From Pseudolysinimonas_A sp965653335 (GTDB taxonomy: Bacteria; Actinomycetota; Actinomycetes; Actinomycetales; Microbacteriaceae): a DNA stretch of 25,803 bases. The position numbers and the translations under genes were made by a program. Positions within the stretch are counted from its first letter, which is position 1; every line of letters begins with the position of its first letter. The notes beneath the pieces are model-generated. The model worked only from the letters and a program-made list of their open reading frames with translations, was not told the DNA's origin and ran no database searches. Positions 1-6,734 of the stretch are shown in pieces. Location of the stretch: the NCBI GenBank assembly GCA_965653335.1, contig CBFGZU010000022.1:1-25803 (forward strand). The letters are read 5' to 3'.

Positions 1-525
1 GCCATGAACGGTGAACTGGACTTCGAGCAGAGCCTGCGCGAACGCGTCGCGACCCTCGCCGGCCTCCCGGAGTCGGTCATCGAGGCCGTACGGTCGCGAG
101 TGGCCGTCACCGCCGGCGTGCCCGACCTCATCGCGGGCGTCCACGCCGCCGGTGGCAAGGTCGGCGTCGTCTCCGGTGGGTTCCATGAGGTGATCGATCC
201 CCTCGCCGAGCATCTGGGGCTCGACTTCTGGCGCGCCAATCGGCTCGTCGTCGCCGATGGTCGCCTCACCGGCGAGGTCATCCCGCCCGTGATCGACGCG
301 GCAGCGAAGGCGACGGCCCTGCGCGAGTGGGCGACGGATGCCGGCATCCCCATGAGCCAGACCGTCGCGGTCGGCGACGGCGCCAACGATCTGCCGATGA
401 TGGCCATCTGCGGCCTCTCGGTGGGCTTCGATGCGAAGGCCCCCGTGCGCGATCTGGCGCACATTCTGCTCGACGAGCGCGACCTGTCGATGCTGCTCCC
501 GCTGCTGGGACTCCCCCACCACTAG
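1..525 (+). CDS. serB: Phosphoserine phosphatase SerB, 3' part (5' end outside window)
   Basis: HAD-superfamily phosphatase catalysing the last step of serine biosynthesis (phosphoserine to serine plus phosphate) in the cytosol. The reading frame is open at the left edge. The ATG at position 4 is internal, because the visible protein begins in the cap region and the nucleophile DxD motif and any N-terminal ACT domains must lie upstream. Visible motifs are the motif II region VVSGGF, a likely motif III Lys in AAKATAL, and motif IV GDGANDLPMM with its metal-binding Asp pair. About 174 codons are present, the usual C-terminal part of the family. The gene ends at TAG 523-525 and converges on fabG across a large inverted repeat. 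The identity is secure; upstream context cannot be judged. Confidence 0.93.
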   Translation, partial: AMNGELDFEQSLRERVATLAGLPESVIEAVRSRVAVTAGVPDLIAGVHAAGGKVGVVSGGFHEVIDPLAEHLGLDFWRANRLVVADGRLTGEVIPPVIDAAAKATALREWATDAGIPMSQTVAVGDGANDLPMMAICGLSVGFDAKAPVRDLAHILLDERDLSMLLPLLGLPHH

Positions 526-526
526 C

Positions 527-583
527 CGAAGGGTCGCGGTTGGGGCCATGCGCGACGTCAGAGCCCCAAATTGCGACCCTTCG
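527..583. terminator. Large inverted repeat between convergent serB and fabG, probable bidirectional terminator
   Basis: Arms 527-546 and 563-583 are near-perfect inverted copies (about 20 bp) around a 16-nt loop. The outer 11 bp (CGAAGGGTCGC against GCGACCCTTCG) and the inner 7 bp (TTGGGGC against GCCCCAA) match exactly, with a short mismatch between them. It fills most of the 61 bp between two convergent stop codons, where a shared terminator is expected. There is no clear T-tract on either side. It could therefore be a factor-independent hairpin of the actinobacterial type, or a dispersed intergenic palindrome. Confidence 0.7.
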
Positions 584-586
584 CGG

Positions 587-1294
587 TCAATGCCCCATAC
601 CCAGGCCGCCGTCGACGGGGATGACAGCGCCTGAGATGTAGGCGGCGTCATCGCTCGCCAGCCACGCGACCACCTTCGCGACCTCGCTCGGGGTGGCGAA
701 TCGGCCGGCGGGGATCGACTTCTTGTAGGCGGCCTGAGTCTCGTCCGAGAGTTCGGCGGTCATGTCGGTCTCGATGAACCCCGGAGCGACGACGTTCGCG
801 GTGATCCCGCGACTGCCGAGTTCGCGCGTGATCGAGCGCGCCATGCCGACGAGGCCGGCCTTGGACGACGAGTAGTTGACCTGGCCGGGCCCGCCGAAGA
901 GGCCGACGACGCTCGAGATGAGGATGACGCGACCGAACCGTGCCTTCATCATCGCTTTCGTCGCGCGCTTGACGACCCGGAACGATCCGCCCAGATTCGT
1001 GGCGACGACGGTGTCGAAATCGTCCTCCGTCATCATCATGAGCAGCTTGTCGCGCGTGATCCCCGCGTTGGCGACGACGACTTCGACCGGACCGAGCTTC
1101 TCTTCGATCTCGGTGAAGGCGGCGTCGATCGCGGTCGAGTCGGTGACATCGGCCCGCACCGTGAGGGTGCCCTCCGGCCCTTCGCCGGATCGCGCGGTCA
1201 CGGCGACCCGGTGACCCTGGGCGACGAATTCGGCCGCGATGGCGTGGCCGATGCCACGGTTTCCACCGGTGACGAGAACGGTGCGAGCAGTCAT
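587..1294 (-). CDS. fabG: 3-oxoacyl-[acyl-carrier-protein] reductase FabG (SDR family)
   Basis: Short-chain dehydrogenase of 235 aa, reducing 3-oxoacyl-ACP to 3-hydroxyacyl-ACP with NADPH in fatty acid elongation. The Rossmann glycine motif is TGGNRGIG (residues 9-16), followed by NAG at 76-78. The catalytic set Asn100, Ser128, Tyr141 and Lys145 (YSSSK) has the same spacing as E. coli FabG. PGFIETDM and the C-terminal VDGGLGMGH are typical of the FabG subgroup. The ATG at 1292-1294 lies exactly 6 nt after a TAGGCT -10 hexamer, so the mRNA is probably leaderless. Related SDRs could act on other substrates; the length, the RDKLLMMM segment and the C-terminus favour FabG. It is alone on its strand, with no other fab gene in view. 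Confidence 0.9.
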   Translation of the reverse strand: MTARTVLVTGGNRGIGHAIAAEFVAQGHRVAVTARSGEGPEGTLTVRADVTDSTAIDAAFTEIEEKLGPVEVVVANAGITRDKLLMMMTEDDFDTVVATNLGGSFRVVKRATKAMMKARFGRVILISSVVGLFGGPGQVNYSSSKAGLVGMARSITRELGSRGITANVVAPGFIETDMTAELSDETQAAYKKSIPAGRFATPSEVAKVVAWLASDDAAYISGAVIPVDGGLGMGH

Positions 1295-1300
1295 CCGGTC

Positions 1301-1306
1301 AGCCTA
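1301..1306 (-). promoter_or_regulatory. -10 element of leaderless fabG promoter
   Basis: On the minus strand TAGGCT is followed by exactly six bases and then the fabG ATG. Transcription starting about 7 nt past the -10 would begin at the start codon. No Shine-Dalgarno sequence lies in this space. No convincing -35 was seen. Confidence 0.55.
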
Positions 1307-1362
1307 CCGATGCGGTCGGCCAGCCGATCGACGAGGGCGCGCGTACCCTGGTGATCGAGACC

Positions 1363-1632
1363 ATGCGCAACCGACCCGTCGCGATCACCGAGCTCCCCCT
1401 GTCGCCGAAACAGGAGCAGGACGCGCGCATGCGTCGGTATCTGATCATGATGGGCATCCGCGTGCTGTGCCTCGTCGCGTGTCTTTTCGTGCCCGGATGG
1501 TGGTTGCTCATTCCGGCGCTCGGGGCGGTGTTCTTGCCGTTCGTCGCTGTCGTCCTGGCGAACGCCGTGTCGCGGCGCGGCGGCGGCGATGTCGAGCGCC
1601 CCGGCACCGTCGCGCGACGAGACGACTCATGA
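1363..1632 (+). CDS. DUF3099 family small membrane protein
   Basis: An actinobacterial membrane protein of unknown function, about 89 aa from ATG 1363. It has two hydrophobic helices around residues 26-44 and 47-66 (MGIRVLCLVACLF and LLIPALGAVFLPFVAVVLA). A short basic N-terminus and a hydrophilic, Arg/Asp-rich tail flank them. This layout matches DUF3099 as I remember it. A GTG at 1351 would add four residues; I prefer ATG 1363 because a possible -10 (TACCCT, 1344-1349) would start transcription near 1356. The stop overlaps the next start as ATGA, so it is translationally coupled to the 77-aa gene and, through it, to SURF1. No function can be assigned. Confidence 0.8.
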   Translation: MRNRPVAITELPLSPKQEQDARMRRYLIMMGIRVLCLVACLFVPGWWLLIPALGAVFLPFVAVVLANAVSRRGGGDVERPGTVARRDDS

Positions 1633-1862
1633 TCGGTTCCGAGCCGGACGTGAGGTGTTCGTCGGCAGGCTGCGGCGCGCGCGCCGACTGGCGGGTCAAC
1701 TGGCGCAATCCCCGCATCCACAGTGTCGACCGCGTGAAGGTGTGGCTCGCGTGCGGCGACCATCGCGACACGCTCGCCGGCTACCTCGGTACGCGCGGCT
1801 TCCCAGTTGTCGTCACCGCGCTCGACACCCCGGTCGCGACCGTCCCGGATGCGGTGTCGTGA
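1629..1862 (+). CDS. Small Cys/His protein of unknown function, possible zinc ribbon
   Basis: A 77-aa cytosolic protein beginning at ATG 1629, overlapping the previous stop by 4 nt, and ending in a GTGA overlap with SURF1. Four potential metal ligands occur as Cys10-x4-Cys15 and Cys43-x2-His46. The central NWRNPRIHSVDRVKVWLAC block is the most distinctive part. I recall similar actinobacterial small proteins sometimes carrying the database name acetone carboxylase. That label is not credible here, since the real enzyme consists of large subunits. The tight coupling on both sides, the Cys/His spacing and the well-behaved frame support a real gene. Zinc binding is inference. Confidence 0.78.
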   Translation: MIGSEPDVRCSSAGCGARADWRVNWRNPRIHSVDRVKVWLACGDHRDTLAGYLGTRGFPVVVTALDTPVATVPDAVS

Positions 1863-2647
1863 GCTGGCTGCGCCGCTGGGGCGGATATCTGGCCGTGACG
1901 ATCGTCTTCGCGATCGCGTGCGGGTTGCTGTCATGGTGGCAGTGGTCGCGACGGGTCGACGCCGTCGACGAGATCACCAAGATCGAAGCGAACTACGACG
2001 CTCCGCCCGCCGCACTCGACGACCTGCTGCCCGCTCTCGACGCCGCCGCCGACGCCGTCGAGTGGCGGCCTGTCGCGATGCGGGGCGAATACCTCGTCGA
2101 CGAGCAAGTGCTCGTGCGCAATCGCCCGCGCAACTCCGCCGCCGGGTTCGAGGTCCTCGTCCCGTTCCGTCTCGCCGACGGCACCGTCTTCGTGGTCGAC
2201 CGCGGCTGGGTGCCGGGCGGGGCGACTCCCCAAGCGCCCGACTCGGTTCCGGTCGCGCCCACCGGCGAGGTGACGGTCGTCGTGCGTCTCAAGCCCGGCG
2301 AGCCTGAGATTCCCGGCCGGGGCGCACCAGACGGGCAACTGGCCACGGTGCGGCTGCCCGATGTCGCGGCCCTCGTCGACGCGCCCACCTACACCGGCAT
2401 GTACGGGCTCCTCGTTTCGGAAGATCCGGCGCCGGCCGAGCGTCCGCTTCCGGCTTTCAAGCCCGTCGACGACGAAGGCCCGCACCTGTCGTACGCGCTG
2501 CAATGGATCGTGTTCGGCATCCTCGCGTTCGTCGGCCTGATCTGGGCGGTGCGGCGAGAACGAAAGATCGCGGCGGGCACGGCGGCGGTGGCGCGGCGCG
2601 AGAAGGACGCGGAGATCGAGGATGCGCTCCTGGACGCACGATCCTGA
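1859..2647 (+). CDS. SURF1 family cytochrome c oxidase assembly protein
   Basis: A membrane protein of 262 aa that helps insert heme A into subunit I of aa3-type cytochrome c oxidase. The SURF1 architecture is clear: an N-terminal transmembrane helix (about 8-27), a large extracytoplasmic domain, and a second helix (about 211-231) with a basic cytoplasmic tail. Family motifs include W-RPVAMRGEY (69-78), VLVRNRP, GFEVLVPFRLADG and VVDRGWVP (112-119). The GTG at 1859 forms a GTGA overlap with the previous stop and places the first helix correctly. It ends 18 nt before the convergent ABC-F stop. ctaA and ctaB of the same pathway lie about 13 kb away. Confidence 0.9.
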   Translation: MSWLRRWGGYLAVTIVFAIACGLLSWWQWSRRVDAVDEITKIEANYDAPPAALDDLLPALDAAADAVEWRPVAMRGEYLVDEQVLVRNRPRNSAAGFEVLVPFRLADGTVFVVDRGWVPGGATPQAPDSVPVAPTGEVTVVVRLKPGEPEIPGRGAPDGQLATVRLPDVAALVDAPTYTGMYGLLVSEDPAPAERPLPAFKPVDDEGPHLSYALQWIVFGILAFVGLIWAVRRERKIAAGTAAVARREKDAEIEDALLDARS

Positions 2648-2665
2648 CGGCTCGTGCGCGCCGGC

Positions 2666-4264
2666 TCAGGCGAGGGCGATGAGGTCGGCGTAGCCGGGAT
2701 TCCAGTGATCTTCGACGCCGTCCGGCAGGATGAGCACACGCTCGGGATTGAGGGCTTCGACCGCCCCCTCGTCGTGCGACACGAGCACGACGGCCCCCGA
2801 GTAGCCCGCGAGAGCGCCGAGGATCTCTTCCCGGCTCGCGGGATCGAGGTTGTTGGTGGGCTCGTCGAGCAGCAGGACGTTCGCTCCCGACACGACGATC
2901 ATCGCCAGAGCGAGACGGGTCTTCTCTCCGCCGGAGAGCACTCCGGCGGGTTTGTCGGCATCGTCGCCGGTGAACAGGAACGACCCGAGTACGCGGCGCG
3001 CCTCGGTGGCGTTCAGTTGCGGGCTCGACGACATCATGTTCTCGAGCACCGAGCGCTTGATGTCGATCGTCTCGTGCTCTTGCGCGTAGTAGCCGATGCG
3101 GAGGCCGTGGCCGGGCTCGACACGGCCGGTGTCGGGCTCGTCGACACCCGCGAGCATCCGCAGCAGAGTCGTCTTGCCCGCGCCGTTGAGGCCGAGCACC
3201 ACGACCTTCGACCCGCGGTCGATCGCGAGATCGACGGCCGTGAAGATCTCGAGTGACCCGTAGCTCTTCGAGAGGTTGCTCGCACTGAGTGGTGTCTTGC
3301 CGCAGGCCACCGGGTCGGGGAACCGTAGCTTCGCGACCCGGTCGACCGCGCGCACCTCGTCGAGGCCCGACAGCATCTTCTCGGCCCGCGCCACCATCTG
3401 GTGCGCGGCCGCAGCCTTCGAGGCTTTCGCGCCGAACCGCGCGGCTTGCAACTGCAGTTGCGTCGCCTTCTTCTCGACGTTGACGCGCTCCTTCTTGCGG
3501 CGCTCCTCGTCGGCCTCGCGCTGGCGCAAGTAGTGCTTCCAGCCCATGTTGTAGATGTCGATGACCTGGCGGTTCGCGTCGAGGTAGAACACCCGGTTGA
3601 CGGTGTCCTCGACGAGGTCGACATCGTGGCTGATCACGATCACTCCCCCGGCGTAGCCCTTGAGGAACTCCCGCAGCCAGACGACGGAGTCGGCATCGAG
3701 GTGGTTGGTCGGCTCATCGAGAATCATCGTGTCGGCACCGGAGAAGAGAATGCGCGCCAGCTCGATGCGACGGCGCTGCCCACCCGAGAGCGTCTTCAAC
3801 TGCTGGTCGAGGATGCGGTCGGGCAGGGCGAGATTCGAGGCGATGGATGCCGCTTCCGCCTCCGCCGCGTATCCGCCGAGCGCGAGGAAGCGGTCTTCGA
3901 GGCGCCCGTAGCGATCCATCGCCGCCGCGCTGACCTTCTCGTTGGGGCTCGCCATCTCGTCGGTAGCCCGCCGTAGATCGATGACGAGTCGACCGAGGCC
4001 GCGCGCATCCAGAATCCGCGTACGCGCCGTGTCCTCGGGGTCCCCGGTGCGAGGGTCTTGCGGCAAGTAGCCGATCTCGCCGGTGCGATCGATCTTGCCG
4101 CCGTTGGGCAGGCTTTCGCCCGCGAGAGTCTTCGTCAGGGTCGTCTTGCCTGCCCCGTTGCGGCCGACGAGGCCGATCTTGTCGCCCCGCTCGACGCGGA
4201 AGCTCACGCTCTCCATGAGCAGGCGCGCGCCGACTCGGATCTCGAGGTCGTGGACGGCGAGCAC
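2666..4264 (-). CDS. ABC-F family ATPase (duplicated ATP-binding cassettes, no membrane domain)
   Basis: A soluble protein with two ABC cassettes; ABC-F proteins generally act on the ribosome as translation factors or antibiotic-protection proteins. Counting from GTG 4264 (532 aa): cassette 1 has Walker A GRNGAGKTT (34-42), signature LSGGQ (159-163) and Walker B MILDEP (180-185). A charged helical linker (about 240-300) follows. Cassette 2 has GLNGAGKTT (358-366), LSGGE (443-447) and LLLDEP (464-469). Both Walker B glutamates are present. An in-frame GTG at 4306 would add 14 residues, but only 4264 has a good Shine-Dalgarno (AAGGA, 7-nt spacing) and gives the usual MLAVHDLEIRVGA start. The linker has no marker I could use to name a resistance subgroup, so it may be a housekeeping member. 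Confidence 0.9.
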   Translation of the reverse strand: MLAVHDLEIRVGARLLMESVSFRVERGDKIGLVGRNGAGKTTLTKTLAGESLPNGGKIDRTGEIGYLPQDPRTGDPEDTARTRILDARGLGRLVIDLRRATDEMASPNEKVSAAAMDRYGRLEDRFLALGGYAAEAEAASIASNLALPDRILDQQLKTLSGGQRRRIELARILFSGADTMILDEPTNHLDADSVVWLREFLKGYAGGVIVISHDVDLVEDTVNRVFYLDANRQVIDIYNMGWKHYLRQREADEERRKKERVNVEKKATQLQLQAARFGAKASKAAAAHQMVARAEKMLSGLDEVRAVDRVAKLRFPDPVACGKTPLSASNLSKSYGSLEIFTAVDLAIDRGSKVVVLGLNGAGKTTLLRMLAGVDEPDTGRVEPGHGLRIGYYAQEHETIDIKRSVLENMMSSSPQLNATEARRVLGSFLFTGDDADKPAGVLSGGEKTRLALAMIVVSGANVLLLDEPTNNLDPASREEILGALAGYSGAVVLVSHDEGAVEALNPERVLILPDGVEDHWNPGYADLIALA

Positions 4265-4271
4265 AGAGCGA

Positions 4272-4327
4272 TCCTTCAACGTGGAATTCGGGGAGGGTGC
4301 CGACACGGCGGCGGACGTTCCAGCCTA
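4272..4327 (-). promoter_or_regulatory. Promoter -10 and ribosome binding site of the ABC-F gene
   Basis: On the minus strand TAGGCT (4322-4327) is a plausible -10. It would give a leader of about 50 nt ending in AAGGA (4272-4276), 7 nt before GTG 4264. The ribosome binding site decides the start: the upstream GTG at 4306 has none. This suggests the ABC-F gene is transcribed separately from the biotin operon above it. Confidence 0.5.
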
Positions 4328-4346
4328 CCCGGCGACGGAACGCGGA

Positions 4347-4712
4347 TCAGGCGAAGTACAAGGGGTGATGCAGCCGGCATCCGGGGTTGAACGCTGTTCC
4401 GCAGTGAGGGCAGTCGTCGGTGACGAGGTAGTCGCGGATCGTCAGCGTGCTCGCGCACACACCGCACAGGATGGCGTGCTCGCCGCGCGCCTTCGCGGGC
4501 CAGCGCTCGGGGGAATGATCCGCGACGGCCTCGTGGCACTCGTGGCACGGGTAGTAGCGGTCGCAGCACGGGAACCGGATCGCGATGACATCCGCCGCCC
4601 CGGAGTAGTGCGCGCAGCGCGTCTGTGCGTCGACCGGCAACCCGTAGACGGCCGTCGCCCCGACGAGTACCGCGTCGTCGGGGCTCCCGTCGGTGAGCGG
4701 CGCCCGGGTCAC
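4347..4712 (-). CDS. CHY zinc finger protein
   Basis: A 121-aa soluble protein made almost entirely of a CHY-type zinc finger. Ligands in order: Cys33, His35, Cys49, Cys50, Cys56, His57, Cys59, His60, Cys83, Cys86, Cys101, Cys104, Cys112, His115 and His116. These fit the family pattern of a CxHY start, CC-x2-YYPCHxCH, a CxxC, a CPxC and FNPGC-x2-HH. The family appears in bacterial genomes as stand-alone proteins, mostly without assigned function. GTG 4712 overlaps the bioN stop as GTGA, so it is translationally coupled to the biotin transporter. A link to biotin or metal homeostasis is suggested only by position. All ligands look intact. Confidence 0.88.
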   Translation of the reverse strand: MTRAPLTDGSPDDAVLVGATAVYGLPVDAQTRCAHYSGAADVIAIRFPCCDRYYPCHECHEAVADHSPERWPAKARGEHAILCGVCASTLTIRDYLVTDDCPHCGTAFNPGCRLHHPLYFA

Positions 4713-5302
4713 TCGACGCCCCGCGCCGTGAGGGCGTCGCCGACGTCGTCGGCGTGTCGGAGGGCGAGCACGAGGAGGGGCACGATGGCACGGTAGCCGA
4801 GTCGGACCCCCCGCGCGCGCTGGGCGTCGCGGACCTGTGCCGCGATTCCCGCGACGACGGGGATCATGCTGATGGCAAGGGAGAGCGTGAGGCCGATCCG
4901 GCGGGCGTCGACGCCGAGCGGGCGCAGCGGGGTGAGCGCGGCCTCGAGGGCGGCGAGCAGATCTTCGCTTCGGGTCGTGAGGGTCACGAGGGCCGCGAGC
5001 AGGATGATCGAGAGGACGCGCGCGGTATTGACACCGGCGAGCGCCGGCGTCATGAGGATCAACTGGGTCACGGCCATGATGAGGACGAGCCACTTCACGA
5101 GCCAGATCTGGCGCACGAGCATCCGCGCACCGAAGCCGCCGATCAGGTATGCCGCGACCACGAGAGCACCGGTGACGAGAATGCTCACCGCCCCGTGCGG
5201 GTAGAGCGAGAGTGCGAGCGCCAGTACGACGAGCCCGAGCAACTTGGCTCCCGCGGGCAGCCGGTGCAGCGGGCTGGATCCCGGATGGTAGAGCGAGATC
5301 AC
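4709..5302 (-). CDS. bioN: Biotin ECF transporter transmembrane subunit (EcfT/BioN)
   Basis: The membrane-embedded T subunit of an energy-coupling factor transporter, linking the substrate-binding protein BioY to the ATPase. It is 197 aa, with hydrophobic helices around residues 20-35, 40-60, 65-90, 92-110 and 135-155. Two Ala-Arg-Gly motifs in the C-terminal cytoplasmic part (AQRARGV and ALTARGVE) are the family hallmark that contacts the ATPase. The start YHPGSSPLHRLPAGAKL is also typical. GTG 5302 overlaps the preceding stop by 4 nt. Presence of bioY in the same operon makes this a dedicated biotin transporter module rather than a general ECF one. Confidence 0.9.
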   Translation of the reverse strand: MISLYHPGSSPLHRLPAGAKLLGLVVLALALSLYPHGAVSILVTGALVVAAYLIGGFGARMLVRQIWLVKWLVLIMAVTQLILMTPALAGVNTARVLSIILLAALVTLTTRSEDLLAALEAALTPLRPLGVDARRIGLTLSLAISMIPVVAGIAAQVRDAQRARGVRLGYRAIVPLLVLALRHADDVGDALTARGVE

Positions 5303-6003
5303 GCGGCCTCCGCGCGGTAGTGCGCGACCACGTCGGCCGGGTCGCCCTGCTCGACGAGCCGACCGTCCCGGAAGCGCAACGCGACGTCGCAGCGCGCCGC
5401 GAGGCCGAGGTCGTGGGTCAGGAGCACCAGCTGCGCGGGGAGCGTCTCGATCAACAGATCGCCGATGCGCCGCGCGTTGCCGAGGTCAAGGAGCGTCGTC
5501 GGCTCGTCGGCGACGACGAGCCGCGGCTCTCGTACGAGCACGGCCGCGAGGGCGAGCAGCTGTTTCTCACCGCCGGACAGGCTCGCCGCCGGCGCGTCCG
5601 CGTGTCCGTCGAGACCGTGGTCGCGCAGCACCGCCATCGCCCGCTCCGCGATCTCGGCGCGGGCGAGACCGCTGCCACGCAGCGAGAACCGCACGTCCTC
5701 GGCGACCGTCGGCATGAGGATTTGCGCATCGGGGTTGGTGAACACGAATCCGACGCGTTCGCGCACGCGCCGCGGCTCCGTCGCGACGTTCAGCCCGTGC
5801 ACCCTGACCGTGCCCGCGGTCGGGGCCACGAGTCCGTTGAGGAGCCGGGCGAAGGTCGACTTTCCCGACCCGTTGGGACCGATGACGGCGATCCGGCCCG
5901 CCTGGACCCGTACGGAGAGGTCGTCGAGGATGCGTCGGCCGTCGAGGTCGACGCGCACGCCGTCGAGGGCGATCTCGGTGGACTCGGACGCCGCGTCCGT
6001 CAT
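5299..6003 (-). CDS. bioM: Biotin ECF transporter ATP-binding subunit (EcfA/BioM)
   Basis: ABC ATPase of 234 aa powering biotin uptake. Walker A is GPNGSGKST (42-50), the Q-loop Gln is residue 94 (PDAQI), the signature is LSGGEKQ (142-148), Walker B is VVADEP (163-168) and the switch His is 197 (LTHD). The FTNPDAQIL and DEPTTLLDL stretches are characteristic of ECF ATPases. ATG 6003 was chosen because it forms an ATGA overlap with the bioY stop and gives a normal-length N-terminus; longer frames upstream read through bioY. A single EcfA follows the BioMNY arrangement, in which the ATPase acts as a homodimer. Confidence 0.92.
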   Translation of the reverse strand: MTDAASESTEIALDGVRVDLDGRRILDDLSVRVQAGRIAVIGPNGSGKSTFARLLNGLVAPTAGTVRVHGLNVATEPRRVRERVGFVFTNPDAQILMPTVAEDVRFSLRGSGLARAEIAERAMAVLRDHGLDGHADAPAASLSGGEKQLLALAAVLVREPRLVVADEPTTLLDLGNARRIGDLLIETLPAQLVLLTHDLGLAARCDVALRFRDGRLVEQGDPADVVAHYRAEAA

Positions 6004-6641
6004 CGCGCGCGCGACGCCACGTCCGGAGCTGGGGCGGGCATGATGGCGGCCTTGGTGCGGAGGCGGCCAAATGCGGGCGGGTAGGCCTTCCACAGGGCGA
6101 CGGTGAGGAGAGTCGCGACGACGACCTTGGCGAAGTCGCCCGGAAGGAAGATGAGGTTGCCGATCGCGGTCGGGCCGAGCGGCAGGCCGCTCGCGAGCGC
6201 GAAGACGGGGATGCCCGGGAGGTAGACGGCGAGGACGCCGGCGACGCCGCCGAGCGCGACTCGCCACCAGACGATGCCGCGCCGTCCCGAGTGGGCGATG
6301 AGTCCGGTGACGAAAGCGCAGGCGAGCCAGCCGTAGATGTAGCCGGAGGTCGGGCCGACGAGCGGTGCGATCCCGCCGTAGCCGCCGGAGAGCAGCGGCA
6401 GTCCGACCGCGACGAGCAGGATGAAGACAGCGACGGCGGCCGTCCCGCGGGCCGCTCCGAGCACGGCCCCCGCGAGGATGATGCCCAGGTTCTGCACGAT
6501 GATCGGCGGCAGCCCAGGAACATCAAGCGGAGCGAAAAGTCCGAGGGCCGCGATGATCGCGGCGAATATCGCGATCCGGGCCAGGTCGCGGGCGTCGAAG
6601 CGTGACGGCCGTGCGGTGAGAGTCGGCGATGTCTCGGTCAT
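6000..6641 (-). CDS. bioY: Biotin transporter substrate-binding subunit BioY
   Basis: S component that binds biotin in the membrane, 213 aa with about six hydrophobic helices. The BioY features are FAAIIAALGLFAPLDVPGLPPIIVQNLG, a glycine-rich GLPLLSGGYGGIAPLVGPTSGYIYGW loop region (only partly quoted here: GPTSGYIYGW) and a conserved GIPVFALASGLPLG turn. ATG 6641 has a strong ribosome binding site, AAGGAG with 4-nt spacing (6646-6651). It is the first gene of bioY-bioM-bioN-CHY and is divergent from bioQ. Two palindromic operators lie in its leader or promoter, so biotin-dependent repression is likely. Confidence 0.93.
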   Translation of the reverse strand: MTETSPTLTARPSRFDARDLARIAIFAAIIAALGLFAPLDVPGLPPIIVQNLGIILAGAVLGAARGTAAVAVFILLVAVGLPLLSGGYGGIAPLVGPTSGYIYGWLACAFVTGLIAHSGRRGIVWWRVALGGVAGVLAVYLPGIPVFALASGLPLGPTAIGNLIFLPGDFAKVVVATLLTVALWKAYPPAFGRLRTKAAIMPAPAPDVASRAR

Positions 6642-6694
6642 GGTTCTCCTTGCAGGGAATCGGTGAGGTTCGGGCTCGACAACGCTGCGCGCCA

Positions 6695-6721
6695 TGAACA
6701 CCGTTCAATGAACGCCGTTCA
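6695..6721. promoter_or_regulatory. Tandem BioQ-type operators (two perfect 13-bp palindromes)
   Basis: TGAACACCGTTCA (6695-6707) and TGAACGCCGTTCA (6709-6721) are perfect palindromes of form TGAAC-N3-GTTCA, one base apart, so their centres are 14 bp apart. From memory, the BioQ site in Corynebacterium glutamicum is TGAAC-N3-GTTAC, which this closely resembles. They lie directly upstream of the bioQ -10 and in the expected bioY leader, so one bound repressor array could shut both promoters. Function is inferred from match and position. Confidence 0.85.
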
Positions 6722-6728
6722 GTATACT
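6721..6728. promoter_or_regulatory. Symmetric -10 element shared by bioQ and bioY
   Basis: AGTATACT is its own reverse complement, so TATACT can be read as a -10 on the plus strand (6723-6728) and on the minus strand (6726-6721). On the plus strand it is followed by 6 nt and the bioQ GTG. On the minus strand it would give bioY a leader of about 70 nt that includes both operators. No other good -10 for bioY was seen in the gap. The bioY direction is less certain. Confidence 0.6.
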
Positions 6729-6734
6729 GACGCC

